DNA from: Ulota crispa
Lineage: Eukaryota > Streptophyta > Bryopsida > Orthotrichales > Orthotrichaceae
NCBI GenBank assembly: GCA_963920765.1
Contig: OY987246.1
Location: 8,496,501 to 8,560,500 of the forward strand
Direction of reading: 5' to 3'
Length of the DNA stretch: 64,000 bases
The notes below the pieces were generated by a model that made no database searches, was not told where the DNA came from, and saw only the letters and a list, made by a program, of their open reading frames with translations. The stretch's first letter is position 1, and each line of letters begins with the position of its first letter. The position numbers and the translations under genes are program-made. Positions 1-12,337 of the stretch are shown here, one piece after another.

Positions 1-2
1 AT

Positions 3-147
3 CACTACAAGAAATTGTTGTCAATTTGGTCATTTTTTGTAGATTTGGACCTCTCAATTAGGACATTTTTTCTCAATTCGGTCACTTTTAGTCAATTCGG
101 ACATGCCAATTTGGATGTGTCAATTTGGGCACTATTTTCTTGTAGTG
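3..147. mobile_element. CACTA-type MITE with internal short repeats
   Basis: The 145-bp segment begins CACTACAAGAAA and ends with the near inverse, TTTTCTTGTAGTG. These are classic plant CACTA (En/Spm) termini. The base after the right end begins AAT and the window opens with AT before the left end, compatible with a 3-bp target duplication whose first base lies outside the window. The inside is made of about seven imperfect copies of a CAATTYGGNCA-like unit separated by short spacers. It has no coding capacity, so it would need a CACTA transposase supplied in trans. Confidence 0.7.
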
Positions 148-2284
148 AATCAACAAGTAAATGAATGGTTTATCTAGAGTTTGAAGAGTTAGTTTGGCTT
201 TTTTAATAGAGGTGAATTATTTCATAACTATCACGGACACAAGAATACAAAGATACTTGATAAGAACTAGAAATGAGTTCAGATTCAAAGATGAGGAACA
301 AATAACAAACGAATTTAGCGATGGCTCCAAGAGATGTGTTATTGAGTCTAAATAACACTTCAACCTTGACTTCTATATATACTATGATCTAAAGTGAAAG
401 AAATTTAAAGTAAAAGATAATCTAATGTTTAAAGTAAAAGAAACCGGAAGGTTTCAAAGTAACGTCTGTAACAATAACTTTCAAAAATTTATCATTTGTA
501 CTTGAGTTATACTATTTAATCTAGAGATGAACAACTTGTCTAGTAACAAGTAAAGAGGCCCACTTATGAAGGCCCATAGTAAAAACAGGTTTGCTTGGGT
601 TTTATTTGTTGAGCCATACTAAATGAACTCTAAGATCATTTCCACTACAATGTTGCACAAAATCATTGCATAAGCCCCATGAGTTTGTTTTCTCAACTTG
701 ATTTTGTTCCAACATTCATTTTAATGTAATATGTATTTATTAGCAACAATTTTGGAGTGTCACTTTCATACAAGTGTAGCAACATTCAACTAGAGTTAAC
801 CCATTAAGGTCCATGGTCAATTCTGGGGTTGGGCAAGGCCTTTTCTAATGTTTTGGAAAAACCCATACTAACAAAAAAAAATACAAATGAGTACAAAAGA
901 TCCAATCATATGGATGGCAATGTCATGCATGGTTATGAGTATGCATCATTTTTTATGTTTGATTTTGTTTGCAAGTAGGTTTTAATGGGCATAAATGCAT
1001 TTTCATACAAATATAGCAATCTCTACGGTGGTGGATTGTATTTCTTTATGGATTGTTCTTTCTTGTTGCTGAATAGACCATGTGGCAGTTCTTTAGGGTA
1101 GTGATGGGTTTAGGGAAAACCTAGATTCTTGGGAACATGTACAAGTACTCAATCTTTACCAATTATGACCATCTTTTTACATTCATTCTTGTATTTTGGC
1201 AGCTAATACTTCTTGAGTTTTTCCAATGCCCTGACCACGTGGTAGCTCAGCTAAAAGTGATTTTTGTTCCAAACTATGGGGTTCCTAATTGCCTACACCT
1301 GTCTCCTTTGCCGCATCCTCAAATTCCTTAACATGTTCTCTCTACCAACTAAAAAGAGTCAAAATTGACCAAAAACTGGTTGATTGGACCTTAATAGGTT
1401 TACTTAACTTTGATTTCCTTAGTCATCCTTCAAAGAATACTTGCACAATAATTGTTTGGGCAATAATTTAAAATCTCACTTCCGTGAGTTTCAATTATTT
1501 TGGGCTGCATTCCTATTTTTAGATTGACAAATGATAAACCTTAAAGTGTATAGATTTGTTATTATTATGTATTTTTTAATAATCACTCTTGGGTCAAGGT
1601 TTTTGTATGGAAAAAATATAACATGAAAATTATAATCCTTAAATCAAAATCTTAGTTTCATATGGAGCACAAAAAAGGAGTTTGAGTCAAACTTCTTATC
1701 ATTTGAGAGATCTAGGTAGGCAACGTAAGACGCTTTCATCTTAATTGCATGCACGTCAATGTTTTCCATCTTCAAATCAAAACTAATCAAAGAGTAAAAA
1801 GTAGGATTTACATCTTTTGGTGTGATAGGTTGAAACATGCCATAATAAAATCAATATTTGAATGTACTTGTGGAATGTTAGCATACCTTGCATTGGAACT
1901 TATGATTCCTTCTACAAAGTTCAAAACATTTAGAGATATCAAAGAGTTTTATAAAGTTTTGAAAATCAAATTATTTTACAATTGGAACAATGAATTTTTA
2001 TATCAAAGCAACTTGAAGTAGACAAAGGAAATTTAAATAAAGAAATCAAAACTAGCAATTTTACAAGATTATTCAAAACAATGATAATTATGTGAGCATA
2101 CAAAAAATATCATGCTAGTAATTATTTACCAACCTTTCATTGATTTCAAAACCAATCTTTGCTGCCTAAAATTCAGTATTTATAAAATTACTAGTATGAC
2201 TTATGTGTCCTATGGACACACTTTGGAAAATAACCCATTAAATGCAGTAATTTTTTTTTTAACAAACATTTCCTTGCATTAAAG
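148..2284. other. AT-rich spacer, nothing recognised
   Basis: No conserved protein motif, RNA gene or clear terminal repeat was recognised. The few open frames (for example 1137-1331 and 1749-2021) are short, low-complexity and lack recognisable motifs, so they are treated as chance. Confidence 0.5.
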
Positions 2285-2750
2285 CATTATTTGTTTTGTA
2301 CCCACAAAAAAATTTACCCACATAGTAAAAGGAACATCATTGTTTTCTCAAGCATAATTTTTTTTTACCTACACAAATTTTTTATCCACATAGTAATCGT
2401 TCACACAATTTCTTTTATTTTTTTATTTTTTACCCAAGCAATTTTTTTACTCATGCCATTTTTTACTCATGCAATTTTTTACCCGTACAACAAGTTTTTC
2501 CATATGCAAGTTTTTTTACTCATAGGTTTCCATTATGTTGCAACTAATACAAACCGACAAACAACCTAATCTATTACATATACACATAAAAATATTACGT
2601 AATATTTATCTACACAAATATTTTATCTCTCAATTTTTACCCACGTAGTAATCATTCATGTTATTTTTTTATATATTTTTTGTTTATTACCCACACATTT
2701 TTTTACACATGCCATTTTGTACTTACGCTATTATTTACCCATTTTTACCC
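2285..2750. repeat. Degenerate T-rich repeat tract (TTTTTTACYCAYR type)
   Basis: The tract is built of many imperfect copies of a T-run followed by ACCCACA, ACTCATG or similar. A longer module (CCACATAGTAATCGTTCA near 2384 and CCACGTAGTAATCATTCA near 2642) occurs twice. It looks like an old, decayed microsatellite-derived or tandem repeat. The hydrophobic open frames across it reflect composition only. Confidence 0.5.
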
Positions 2751-2984
2751 TCCACTAATTCGGCACGCAAACACCAAGTTTATTATAAAAAAAAACCCAA
2801 TCCATGCAGTTGGTTTTGCATTTTGACCATCTACAGACACCAGATTTATAATATAAAAAGTCAGATCTTTGGTGGAGTGACACATACCCCAGTTAGACGG
2901 ACAGACACAGCTGCAACCATATTTATTACAAACAAAGGCAGATCTATTATATATATAGACATACAAGTTTGCAAGTGTGCATAA

Positions 2985-4422
2985 ATTACATATTTCTGGT
3001 TTGTGATAAAACCCCATATCCAAAAATTTGATTCAAATGCACAAATTCATTAGTCAAATTGCAACATTTAACCAATAATTTGAAACCACGATTTTATTTT
3101 AGTGATTTTATTTAGATTAGTCAAAACTATTTTCTATTTTCTAATTAGTTTTGAATTTTCAAAACATGCTCTAACCAATTTTTTGTACAAACGAAAAAAA
3201 ATGTGTTAATTTTTAATAGAAGGATCCAGTAACAATTGTAGGCTTTGATTTCCAAGCATTTAGAAGCATGATTCCAAAACATAATATTTGTTCTATGTTG
3301 AGCACAGTTTGTGATCCAACATTTACTCCAAATATGGCTTGTTTATGGTCTTTCGATTAAACTAAAAATCTTTCTAGACTGGAATTTATACCTCAAGGAC
3401 TGGAGATTTTCACTAAGAATGAAGTTGCTTGTTGATTTAAGCTTAGAATTTGTTTATAATTTTCAAATCAAGTTGGTATAAAAATTGCAAATCACCAAAT
3501 GTCATATAGAAAGTTTCTTGTGTGTAAGTTCTAGATTGATCTTGATCTAGACATTATTCAAATAAATGTGTAAAATGAACCAAGTTCAAGGCTTGTTGAT
3601 CCATATATTTAATCTCATTTTATTAAACATAATTTACAAATAGATTATTAGACTCAGATTTTAAATTTGGTTTAGATTTATCATTTGATTTCTAATTTTT
3701 TTAAACCGAAATGTCAAATTCTCAATATAAAATCTAGTTTTTGTACCAATTAAAACCACAAAGTGCAATATCAAACATCATTGCATGAACTTACAACCTA
3801 CGGCAAATTTTTTCTTAATTGTTTGAATATATTCTAATTAACCTAAAAAAGACCAACTATCTGCTCAATTAAAACTTATGAACTTGGACAAGATCATACA
3901 AAGTAAGTTTTATTAGATGCTCTCAAAATTATTACTCAATGTGTAAATATGTATCTTTCAAATGGAAATGTAGTTTTTTTCCCAATCAAATGCCTGATTT
4001 AAAAGTTATGATGTCTAAAAGAACATGGGCAGCTTGGGCCCTTGGGGCATCTTTAGAGAATCTTATACTACAACTCTCATCAATTTTTGAAATTTGGTAT
4101 ATATAGCTAATAAAAAATGGTATTCAATTGTTAAGAAAAAAGCAAAGGAGCTTTCAAATCACATTGTAAAAGGAGTTAAACTTTGTTAACTATGTCCAAG
4201 CAATTTTTTTTTTAAAAAAACTTCTAACTTCAAGCCTTATTATCTTAGAATTTGTCTATTCAAAATTCTTAAAACTTTTTTCAAATATTCTTGATGTTTG
4301 TTTCTAACTTTTTACCTTTTGTATTTCAAATAAAAGACTTCTTCATTGCACAAGAAATCTTGAAAAATTGACTATTGTATTGTCAATTTACTTAACCTCC
4401 TTACATTGTGGAGTATCAAGGA
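2985..4422. other. AT-rich spacer, nothing recognised
   Basis: No open frame of note, no terminal repeats and no similarity to other parts of the window were noticed. It contains ordinary A/T homopolymer runs only. Confidence 0.5.
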
Positions 4423-4424
4423 GG

Positions 4425-4453
4425 GACTTGGAAGGACTTGGAAGGACTTGGAA
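4425..4453. repeat. Short tandem repeat, 10-bp unit, about 3 copies
   Basis: Three consecutive copies of GACTTGGAAG-like units are seen directly. There is no sign of function. Confidence 0.7.
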
Positions 4454-4603
4454 ACAAGAACAAGGTAGATAAAGCAAGGAAACAAGACAAGAATAGAAAA
4501 ATGTACTAGAACCAAAATTTAGAAATGTATTTCAAATAGTAACAATATAAGGCAATGCCAACATAGAAGCTAAGATTTGAAGGTCAAAGATTAAGAGGGC
4601 AAG

Positions 4604-5325
4604 ATGAGTTGTTGAGACCACTTGCCCCTACGTGGGACAAATAGGATTTTGGGCATGTACTTATGGCTAAACTACTTTGTGTAATTTTTTGAAACTTTTA
4701 TAGAAGATGGGAATTCAAAGATTTGTATGGTCATCTAATTTTTTATTCCGACATTTATGGAAGAAGTTAAAAATGAATTTATGAGAATTTTAGTTCAGCG
4801 AGCAGTCCAAAATTTCTTTAAAATTTTGCATTTTTTTTTGTATAAAAATTTGAGGTTTGTTCTTTAGACTTACATATGTGCGGGAAGCTTTGAATCATTC
4901 AATTCTAATTGATGAGATGAAAGTTATGAGAAGTTTTAATTTGTGAGTAGGTGTGGAAAATCTCAAAACTATGTCTACATGCAAACTAAAACTTCTCATA
5001 ACTTTCATCTTATCAATTAGAATTGAATGATTCAAAACTTCCCACACATATGTAAGTCTAAAGAACTAACCTCAAATTTTTATTTAAAAAACATACAATT
5101 TTAAAGAAATTTTTGAAATGCCCTCCGAATTATAATTCTCATAAATTCATTTTTAACTTCTTCCATAAATGTCAGAATGAGGAAAAAATTAGATGACCAC
5201 ACAGATCTTTGAATTCCCCATCTTCCATAAAAGTTTCAAAAAATTACACAAAGTAATTTAGCCATAAGTACATACCCAAAATCTTGTTTGTCCCCCGTAG
5301 GGACAAGTGGTCCATTAGGGATTAA
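4604..5325. mobile_element. Foldback element of the TTAA family
   Basis: Two arms of roughly 350 bp (about 4604-4960 and 4970-5325) are inverted copies of each other around a short loop near 4965. The right end reads GGTCCATTAGGGATTAA, a decayed form of the family terminus GGTCCTTTAGGGGTTAA. The left terminus is more eroded and its exact start is uncertain. Each arm matches one end of the roughly 930-bp TTAA elements at 17524-18460 and 43530-44467, so the element looks like an end-to-end inverted derivative. No coding capacity. Confidence 0.75.
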
Positions 5326-5916
5326 CACACTTCAATCTAGTCAAATTTCAGAAGAAAAAGAAATCTGTATTTTCAATTTTGGGCAATGCACTAAAGGTTG
5401 GTAATTTTTTTAGATATTTTCTCGAAAAAAACACCCGTGGACCTTCAAGGGTTGATTATATATAAAAACTTATCAAATTATCATAATTTATCATATTTGA
5501 AATTATAAAATACAATGCAGATAATCACGTATTTTTTGAACATTTCAATTCATGTCATAACATTCAGTAGCACTAGTAAAAGCTGCTCTCCCTCTAAGAG
5601 AATGGTGTGAAATATTCCACACCTTTCTTTAGCTATGGGGACACTTGGTTGAATTTGTTAGAGTTTATGAAAGGGAGGCTTAGTTCAATGCACACACGTC
5701 AAGGGGGCAAGACGTAACAAAAAAATAAAATAAAATAAAACTTATTTTTTGTTATATTTTTTTTAAGATGAAATTTGTGAATGATACTCGAAGAGAGGGA
5801 AAGGCAGCCTCTCTTCATGCTACTGAATGTTATGGTCTAGGTTTTTTCAAATCCAAATGTTTTCTCATGTTTGTGTTTTTTTATCCTATTCAAATGTTGT
5901 TATTTAAAAAAAAAAA
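5326..5916. other. AT-rich spacer, nothing recognised
   Basis: It contains simple A/T runs, including an AAAATA-type run near 5725, and nothing else recognised. Confidence 0.45.
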
Positions 5917-5994
5917 TTACCCCTAAATGCACAAAGCACCAATATTTTGCATATGAAACACCAAAATTTGGTGTCTTGGGCATTTAGGGGTTAA
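5917..5994. mobile_element. 78-bp mini-MITE with CCCCTAAATGC termini
   Basis: The left end is TTACCCCTAAATGC and the right end GCATTTAGGGGTTAA, perfect inverted repeats except for the TTAC/TTAA flank. The centre is also palindromic (CACCAA...TTGGTG). By its CCC start and TTAA flank it resembles the TTAA family described elsewhere in the window, but it is far shorter. Confidence 0.6.
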
Positions 5995-6256
5995 AATATG
6001 TGCATGTGCATGTGCATTTTTATTTTTTATTTTTTATTTAATTTCACGTCAAGTTTTTAATGGATGATTTCAAAAAAAATTAGTCAATCCTTATTTCTTC
6101 ATATTGGTAATTGGATTTATTCCAACAAGTTCAATAATGATATGTTTCACTTCCACTAAAAAATAGTTCAAGACATAACCATTCCTATAAATCTTAATAT
6201 TTAGAATAAATAAATCATTTAAAAATCTCTCACAATTTTTTTTACTAGGTCATCAC

Positions 6257-7790
6257 CAGTGTTCCCAAAACTGGCTAAAAAAAACACAAATGCTATAAAA
6301 AAAAACTGCGCTAAATGTACATTGTAGAAATCTTTAAGAAAAGAAAGATTTGAGCAAGTTTGAATACTTGCAATTTGAAGGCTCGCAATTTGCAATCTTG
6401 GGCACCATCAAAAATCGCATCAGTCAGCTCCCCTCCCGCCTCGCTGGTTGCCCTCAAGCTCCACAATGCGGGCATGTATCGCTGCAATGGCGAACTCCTT
6501 GCCATCCGATTCGCCACCCATTCTCCTGCAAAAGTGCACAGATCGCAAGGAGTCGGACTGTGCGCTTGCCATTTTTGCACTAATGGCGAGTTGCCGGAGT
6601 TTACGGTTTAGCAACGTTAGCGCCTTTCAATTTTCTAATTTAGCTTCCCTGATTGAGCTGTCTTCCGCTCCACCCGCTCCCGTGCTTGGCTGCTTGTGAA
6701 CCTACATGGACAGCGTGGTTGCACCGTTGCATGCAATCAGTGAACGCTAGGTGGTGGGATAAGAAACGCAGACCCCAATAAGTAGAGTTCCAATGCTCTC
6801 TTTCAATGCTCTGTCAATATTGTTGCTGTCGTTTTGGTCTATGGCGCAGCACCCTTCCTTGCGTTACAATGTAGATTGTATGGTTGTTGGCTTGCTGTTG
6901 TTGTTCTTGATTTTTGGAACTGCTACACTTCCTAGCTGCGGTGAAGATTGAAGGCGCCGATTTTGCCTTTGGCATTCACTGCTGCTTCAAAATGTTGCAG
7001 CTTGGAAACTGAATGATGTCAGAGCTCTGGAGATTGTGCCGCGTTTGAACTGGGACATCACCATGAAGAATCGTTGGAATCCCATGGGTTTAAAGCTTCC
7101 ACTTCAGTCTGTGTGCATCACCCTTCTTTTGCTTTATCAACTTGCATTATCTCTTGAGCTTTCGTGTGCACAATTCTTGTACTTTGCAATTTACTTGCTA
7201 CAGTTTTTGCTTTTGGGTGCCAAATTGAGAAGTTGACTGGTATCTCAGTGGGAGTGGTAGGTTGCTTCCCAAGTGATGCAAACTGAGGTTCTGGAGGTTA
7301 GACATTCAAAGAGTTTGCAAGATCTAATTTACGGTTAACATAATGTGTTTGTTTTGTCCAAGGTTTAGGGATATCTTTGCAGAAAGCGTTGTTTACATTG
7401 GATGTGGTGTTTCTCGTAGTTTGTAGGGTACATGTCCATGACGCCTGTTGTTTGGAGTGGCTTGTACTCTTGCGATGTAGAGCTTGTGTCTTGCAGTATC
7501 CAAGGGTTTGTCCTTGCTGGTTCTGCTGTGTCTGTACTTGGTCTAACGCAAGCAGAAGAGAATTTGAGATGGCGCTTCGCCTGAAGTTACCAGAATTTTT
7601 TTGCATTTGAACTTTTGCTTCATGCCAAAACAACAACGGCCTTGGGAAATATGTGATGCCCAGCTGTGATGTCAGCCATGTCTTTGAGACTTAGCTTTTA
7701 GATCTACCTTCTGTACCTGCTCACCGTTCTGGATCTGATGACACTGTTGTCTCATCGGAGGGTCGTGAGCAAGACGTTCTTGACTTCAAA
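6257..7790 (+). other. 5' part of the hAT element, leader or upstream exons
   Basis: This GC-richer stretch precedes the recognisable transposase frame. Small overlapping frames occur on both strands around 6350-6700 and at 7036-7236, with no recognised domain. It may hold the promoter, untranslated leader and short 5' exons of the transposase gene, but no splice structure could be fixed from sequence alone. Confidence 0.4.
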
Positions 7791-9486
7791 ATGCTGGACA
7801 TCAGCAATGCCAATGGTGATCTGCCAAAGAAGAAGAAGATGCAGACACCTTTGAGTCTTGCACGGAAACGAAGGAAGGTGTTGCCTAGTATAATAACTAG
7901 GCGCTGGCAAGATGTTTGGGCTTGTAGATCTGCATGGGCTGAAGGTGAATTCAACATTGCTGGGAATCTGATGGGGGTGGTTTGCCAAAGCTGTACTGCA
8001 GTAAGCAGTTTGCGGAAAATCATGGTCCCCAAAGCTGATAATTTAGAAAAGCATGAGAGAAAGAGGATCTACCTAGAGGATGGCGTCCCACTTCCTCACC
8101 TCAAGAAAGGCAAGTCGTTTGTAAGCCCTGACTACAAGCACAGTAAGTTTTGCAAGATTTGGGCAAGGAGGAAACAACCTGGCAGCATGGTTGATCAAAT
8201 CACAGCAGGTTTGGAGGGCAATCTAAAATGAGAGAGAGTACAATTTTTTGCCATTTTCCAAGTTCTTTGCCATGGTTGTCTGATGTATGATTATGAGCAT
8301 GAATAGTACCTTCTAAGGCATTTGAAGGTTAAACATCTACCTAGGAGGCATTGGTGTGAGTCCACAAGGTGGAAGATCAATGAACATTTGCATGCTTCTA
8401 TGTTGAGTGCTTTGAAATCTGTTGTTCAAAATGCTAGATATGTGTCTATCAGTGCTAATGAGGTTACAGCCATTGATAATACTTCCTGGATTGGTGTACA
8501 TGTATATGCTATGGAGAGTTGGCAAAGAGTTCCTCATCTTTTGCACCTCTCATGTGTTTTTGAGAGTGGGACAACTGACCATTTGACCAGTGTCATAATG
8601 CATTCTTTGATGGGAGAGGGAGGCCTAACCCACATGGAAATTGCAAGCAAACTAGTTTGTTTTGGAACAGATGGTGTGAGTACATTCCAAGGCCCTAAAA
8701 CTAGAGTGACAACTCAAATTCGGGAGAAGTGGGCCCCTTACACAGTGGGCGCAAGTTGTGCCTCTCACAAGGTGAACTTGGTTGTTGAGACCTTGTCTAA
8801 GTTCCCACTAATCTCTTGTTTAAATGACTTGTTCCAATCAATACACAATTACTTCTGCCGAAGTAACAAACGTCATACCGAGCTGCAAAAGCTTGCTGAC
8901 CTCATGGAGACTAAGGAAAACAAAATGCTCCAAAATGTGGAGACTCGATGGATCTCAATGCGCAGCCCAGCACAGAGAGTAATGGCAGAGTTCAAGCCAC
9001 TGCTTGTAAAAATGTGTGTTGACATGTCAGGTTCTGCAGGGCACAAACCCATTGCTAGTGCTGCAGCCAACGTTGACCTACTTTCAGACATTGAGGTTTT
9101 TTTGTCTTTGGCATTTTTTATCCCGTTGTTGAATTCGGTGCATTGCTTGATCAAGTTATCTCAGTCACATGATGTGTTCATCTGTGATTTTCTGCAAGCC
9201 ATTAAATTGTGTCAAAATGAACTTGCAAGGCTTTTTGTGGACATGTCCACCTCTTATTGCTCTGTTGAGTTCAAGACTTACAATACCTTGGTGGATTCAA
9301 AGTGTGAGGATATTCACCTGGACTAGGAGGAGATGCTTGGAGAAGCCGATGTTTCTTACTTGTTCTTCAAATTCGAGTTTGCCAAAGTGTTTGCCAAGTG
9401 CCACGACAAGGAAACAAGCCAGCTTGTCTTTGTCACGGCAAAGGAATATCACTGTGTGCAACAAAAGGTCAAGAGGCAATTTTCAG
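7791..9486 (+). pseudogene. hAT transposase-like gene, main exon with three stops
   Basis: One reading frame runs through this segment, broken by TGA at 8229-8231, TAG at 8304-8306 and TAG at 9324-9326. The text after each stop continues in the same frame with family-like sequence. The N-terminal part has a basic stretch (PKKKKMQ, RKRRK) and a zinc-finger-like C-x2-C followed by KADNLEKHERKR (about residues 65-92). The middle (8307-9323) carries the hAT RNase H-like fold with motifs such as FGTDG, SCASHKVNLV and NVETRW, similar to the ZNF862/KIAA1586-like plant and animal hAT proteins. It ends at a good splice donor, CAG|GTAAG, at 9486/9487. The three stops show it cannot make a full-length protein; partial products are possible. 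Confidence 0.75.
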
Positions 9487-10529
9487 GTAAGATTTTGAAA
9501 TTTTGAATGAGGGATTTCTGATGTTACTTTTACAGTTTTTGTTACCCCACCTTTGTGTATTGTGGATGTTTTCTGTTTATGTGCACTTGGTACTTCCTTG
9601 TTTTTGCTGCAAAACTATGAGATTCATGTGTTGACTATCTTCTGGTTGCCTCTTTTGCAGGTTAGTGGATGGTTTTTACACGTACTTGTTCATTCTGGTC
9701 TTCTTTACTTGCATCTAAGAGAAGTCAGTATTTTTGGTATGAGGATTTGGTTTGCCTTATGTGAATGTCATGTTAAGGTACGGTTCTAGGTTGGGTTGTG
9801 GTTGCATTCTATTTGTGATGTTTTGAAATCTGTTGTTCAGGCATTGTTTCTGCCTTTAATGTTTTCACGATGCAACTTTCCTTTCTAGGATACTGTCTAG
9901 GTTTTATAGAAATATGCCGTGAAAGGAATGTTACTGGCTGCAATTTCTATACAAGCTTGGCTTGCTTTTCTAGATGTTAATGTTCAAAGTTCGGCGGGGA
10001 GTGTGGGTTGTATGTGCTTATTTTACTTCTGAATATTGGAGTGATCATTTTCCAGCTGGTTTGTTTTTTCCTAAGTCTAATGCTTTTGTTGGGTTGGTTC
10101 GTGGCAGATTAGTCGCTGGTTTGTTTCTCCGACTCTTGTGTTGATCTCTGTCGTTGAGGGTTGGTTTTTACAAGAGGGGGTGGAAAGGCGATTCTTGACA
10201 CCCACTATAAGGCTCACATACAGTATGCACATGAAGGGAGGTTTCGGTCAGAAGAGTATACTCAAATTTCAGTGTTTACAATATGCTCTTCACTGTTGGG
10301 ATGTAATGGATATAACCAAAGTTTGCCTATATTGTCATATGCTTATGGTGTATAAGGGTAGGAGGTTTTCTGTTACAAATGGCTAAGCTGGTTTGATTTA
10401 GGGTGATGTTTTAAAATGATTGGGTTCTTTTAAGGTAAAGGTAGATCTCTATTGTGGTTCCTTTCATGCTCTTCAAGGCCATTTTATGATTTCATGTGGA
10501 TGTCATGATCTTCTTGTTCATGTTTTTAG
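9487..10529 (+). other. Probable intron of the hAT transposase gene
   Basis: It begins GTAAG and ends with a T-rich tract and TAG at 10527-10529. Several other T-rich acceptor-like sites (for example TTTTGCAG near 9660) occur inside, so additional small exons are possible. No conserved protein motif was recognised within it. Confidence 0.45.
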
Positions 10530-10800
10530 TGTATCTAGATATTGCCCAGAACCTCTCAAATGAACTAGATCGGAGGTTCCCACAGCATGAACTGCTTGAT
10601 GCTTTGGGATCATTTACCCCTAGTATTGGAGGCAACAGGGAGCAGAGCAGAGTTTTGTAGGTCACTTGGAGGTCTTGAAGAGTTTTTACTCTCATGCCAC
10701 CATTGTAAAAGATGGTGGTTTGGAAGGGCAGAGTTACACAATGCTAGAGATGCTTTCAGAAGCAAGTTTAGACAATCAACAAGGACTGTTTAAAATGACC
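10530..10800 (+). pseudogene. hAT transposase-like gene, later exon, decayed
   Basis: From about 10533 the frame reads YLDIAQNLSNELDRRFPQ and then HELLDALGSF, typical of the region following the hAT catalytic core. After about 40 residues TAG, TGA and TAA codons interrupt the same frame, so the exon is broken. It continues the gene that starts at 7791. Confidence 0.55.
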
Positions 10801-10935
10801 ATGAAGTCCAATTGTGAAACAGCGTGTGGCCCGCCTTTTAACTAGATCTTGGTGGTGAAGTTGTGGACAAATCTCTTATAATCACGTCATCTTAGTAAGC
10901 TTATTTCATAGTACTTTAAGCTTGCTAAAATTGGT

Positions 10936-11148
10936 TGCTACATGGTTCTTGGCTTGGAGGAGGATGAGAGATGTTTCTCCGCTCTCAAGTTCTTGAAATC
11001 TTGCCAAAGAAACCGGCTTGGCAAACATCTGCCCCTTGTGGTGTGCATGTTTGGCCAAAAGTACTATACTCTAGAGAACTTCCCCTACAAGGAAGCTATT
11101 GAGTCTTGGAGAAATGCCGTGAAAGTAGGTGGGCATGGAGACGTGTGA
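10936..11148 (+). pseudogene. hAT C-terminal dimerisation segment
   Basis: The frame encodes VLGLEEDERCFSALKFLKS followed by RNRLGKHLPLVVCMF. This is the pattern of the hAT C-terminal dimerisation domain (E-D-E-R-x-F-S-x-L-x-F-x-K-S, then RNRL...L...V...). It lies downstream of the broken exons and is the expected last domain of the protein. It is separated from the preceding exon by about 135 bp without clear coding. Confidence 0.65.
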
Positions 11149-11951
11149 ACATTCAACACTTCAGTATCCTCACCATTTGAGTTCTTCTTCCTTAGTTTTC
11201 ATGAGGTCATGCATGCTTTGCACCTCTGACCTCTTACAGTGGACCCTAACTTTGAAGATTACAACCTCCACAAGCTGGGCAATGCTTGGATTGGTGGAGG
11301 TGAATGCTAGAAAGGAGGAGTGGATCTTTGCAAGCGCAACTAGGAGCGGTTTTTAACCTAACTTTTTATTCTAATGTGTCTTGTTTGACTAGTGTTGTGT
11401 GTAGAACACTAACATTGCAAAGGGCAGTCTTGCTAAGAGCAAGTTGGGTTCAACTCCTAAGTTAGTGACAAACTTTCAAGAGAATGAAATTTGATACTTC
11501 TTACAAAATTGGAAGCTCCATTTCTGAATGCATGCCTAATTGTCCACAATGCTGCATCAATATTCAGTAATTGACATTGTCCTTGCCCTTACAGCAAACA
11601 CATGAAATTTGGAAGCTGGATTAGCAAGATTCTAGACCTTGACCTGCTTATTTTTGCAAGTATACTACATCATAGAGCAGAAATAGTAATGCATAAGCTC
11701 TTAAGTTGTCTCCCAAATCGCAACTTTTTCTACTCTTGGGAAAAAATTAGCACAAAATCACCTCCTCAATTTCCTTCCAGATCGCAACTAGTTCCATACT
11801 ACAAAAAAAAATTATCAAAAATTCTACTACAAATCTTCCCGGTTATCTCCCTTGCTGCTACCTTTGTACCTCACTGTAGCGGTATTAGCTATTTTTGAAA
11901 AACGGTCATAGGAGCAATGCAAAATTCCATTAATGTATTCTGGGATCACTG
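11149..11951 (+). other. 3' part of the hAT element
   Basis: This is probable 3' untranslated and terminal sequence up to the right terminus GGGATCACTG. No further coding was recognised. Confidence 0.45.
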
Positions 11952-12308
11952 ATCATCACCATAGAATGTACAATGCACTTGATTAAAATTGTCAATCACA
12001 AATTCAGAATTTAAATTGAACACTCTAAATATGCCATTTATTGAAATTAGTTGCATGGCCAAAGAGTAGATATTTAAGTTTTTGATATTCTTAGCCTAAA
12101 TGGTTATTTTTATAAGTTTGTTAATATTCAATCTGCAATAAATTTTAGGACAAAAATTTTCAACCTTTACACTACAATTGCATAAAGATAAATTTACTGA
12201 TTGAACAACGATATCAACCATGTGGTTGTGATCTATGGATTATGGTAAAATGAAAATCTATATTGTAGACCAAAATTCTAAGACTACCACCAAACCACAC
12301 ATAGTATG

Positions 12309-12337
12309 GTATATATATATATATATATATATATATA
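12309..12337. repeat. (TA)n microsatellite
   Basis: A run of about 14 TA units lies directly beside the foldback element that starts at 12338. Confidence 0.9.

Larger units (their letters stand above)
6249..11959 (+). mobile_element. hAT-superfamily DNA transposon, decayed
   Basis: The element spans 6257-11951 (5695 bp). Its left end is CAGTGTTCCC and its right end GGGATCACTG, matching at 9 of 10 positions when inverted; CAGTG is a usual hAT start. The flanking 8-mers are GTCATCAC (6249-6256) and ATCATCAC (11952-11959), a 7/8-matching 8-bp target duplication as expected for hAT. Inside, on the plus strand, is a hAT transposase frame with three in-frame stops and a C-terminal dimerisation segment. 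What is seen: termini, duplication and gene. Inferred: that all belong to one insertion. Base composition inside is clearly more GC-rich than the surrounding spacer. Confidence 0.68.

Noticed and set aside
2291-2984. Hydrophobic plus frames resembling small membrane proteins
   Set aside because: They arise from a T-rich degenerate repeat tract that encodes Phe/Leu/Ile by composition.
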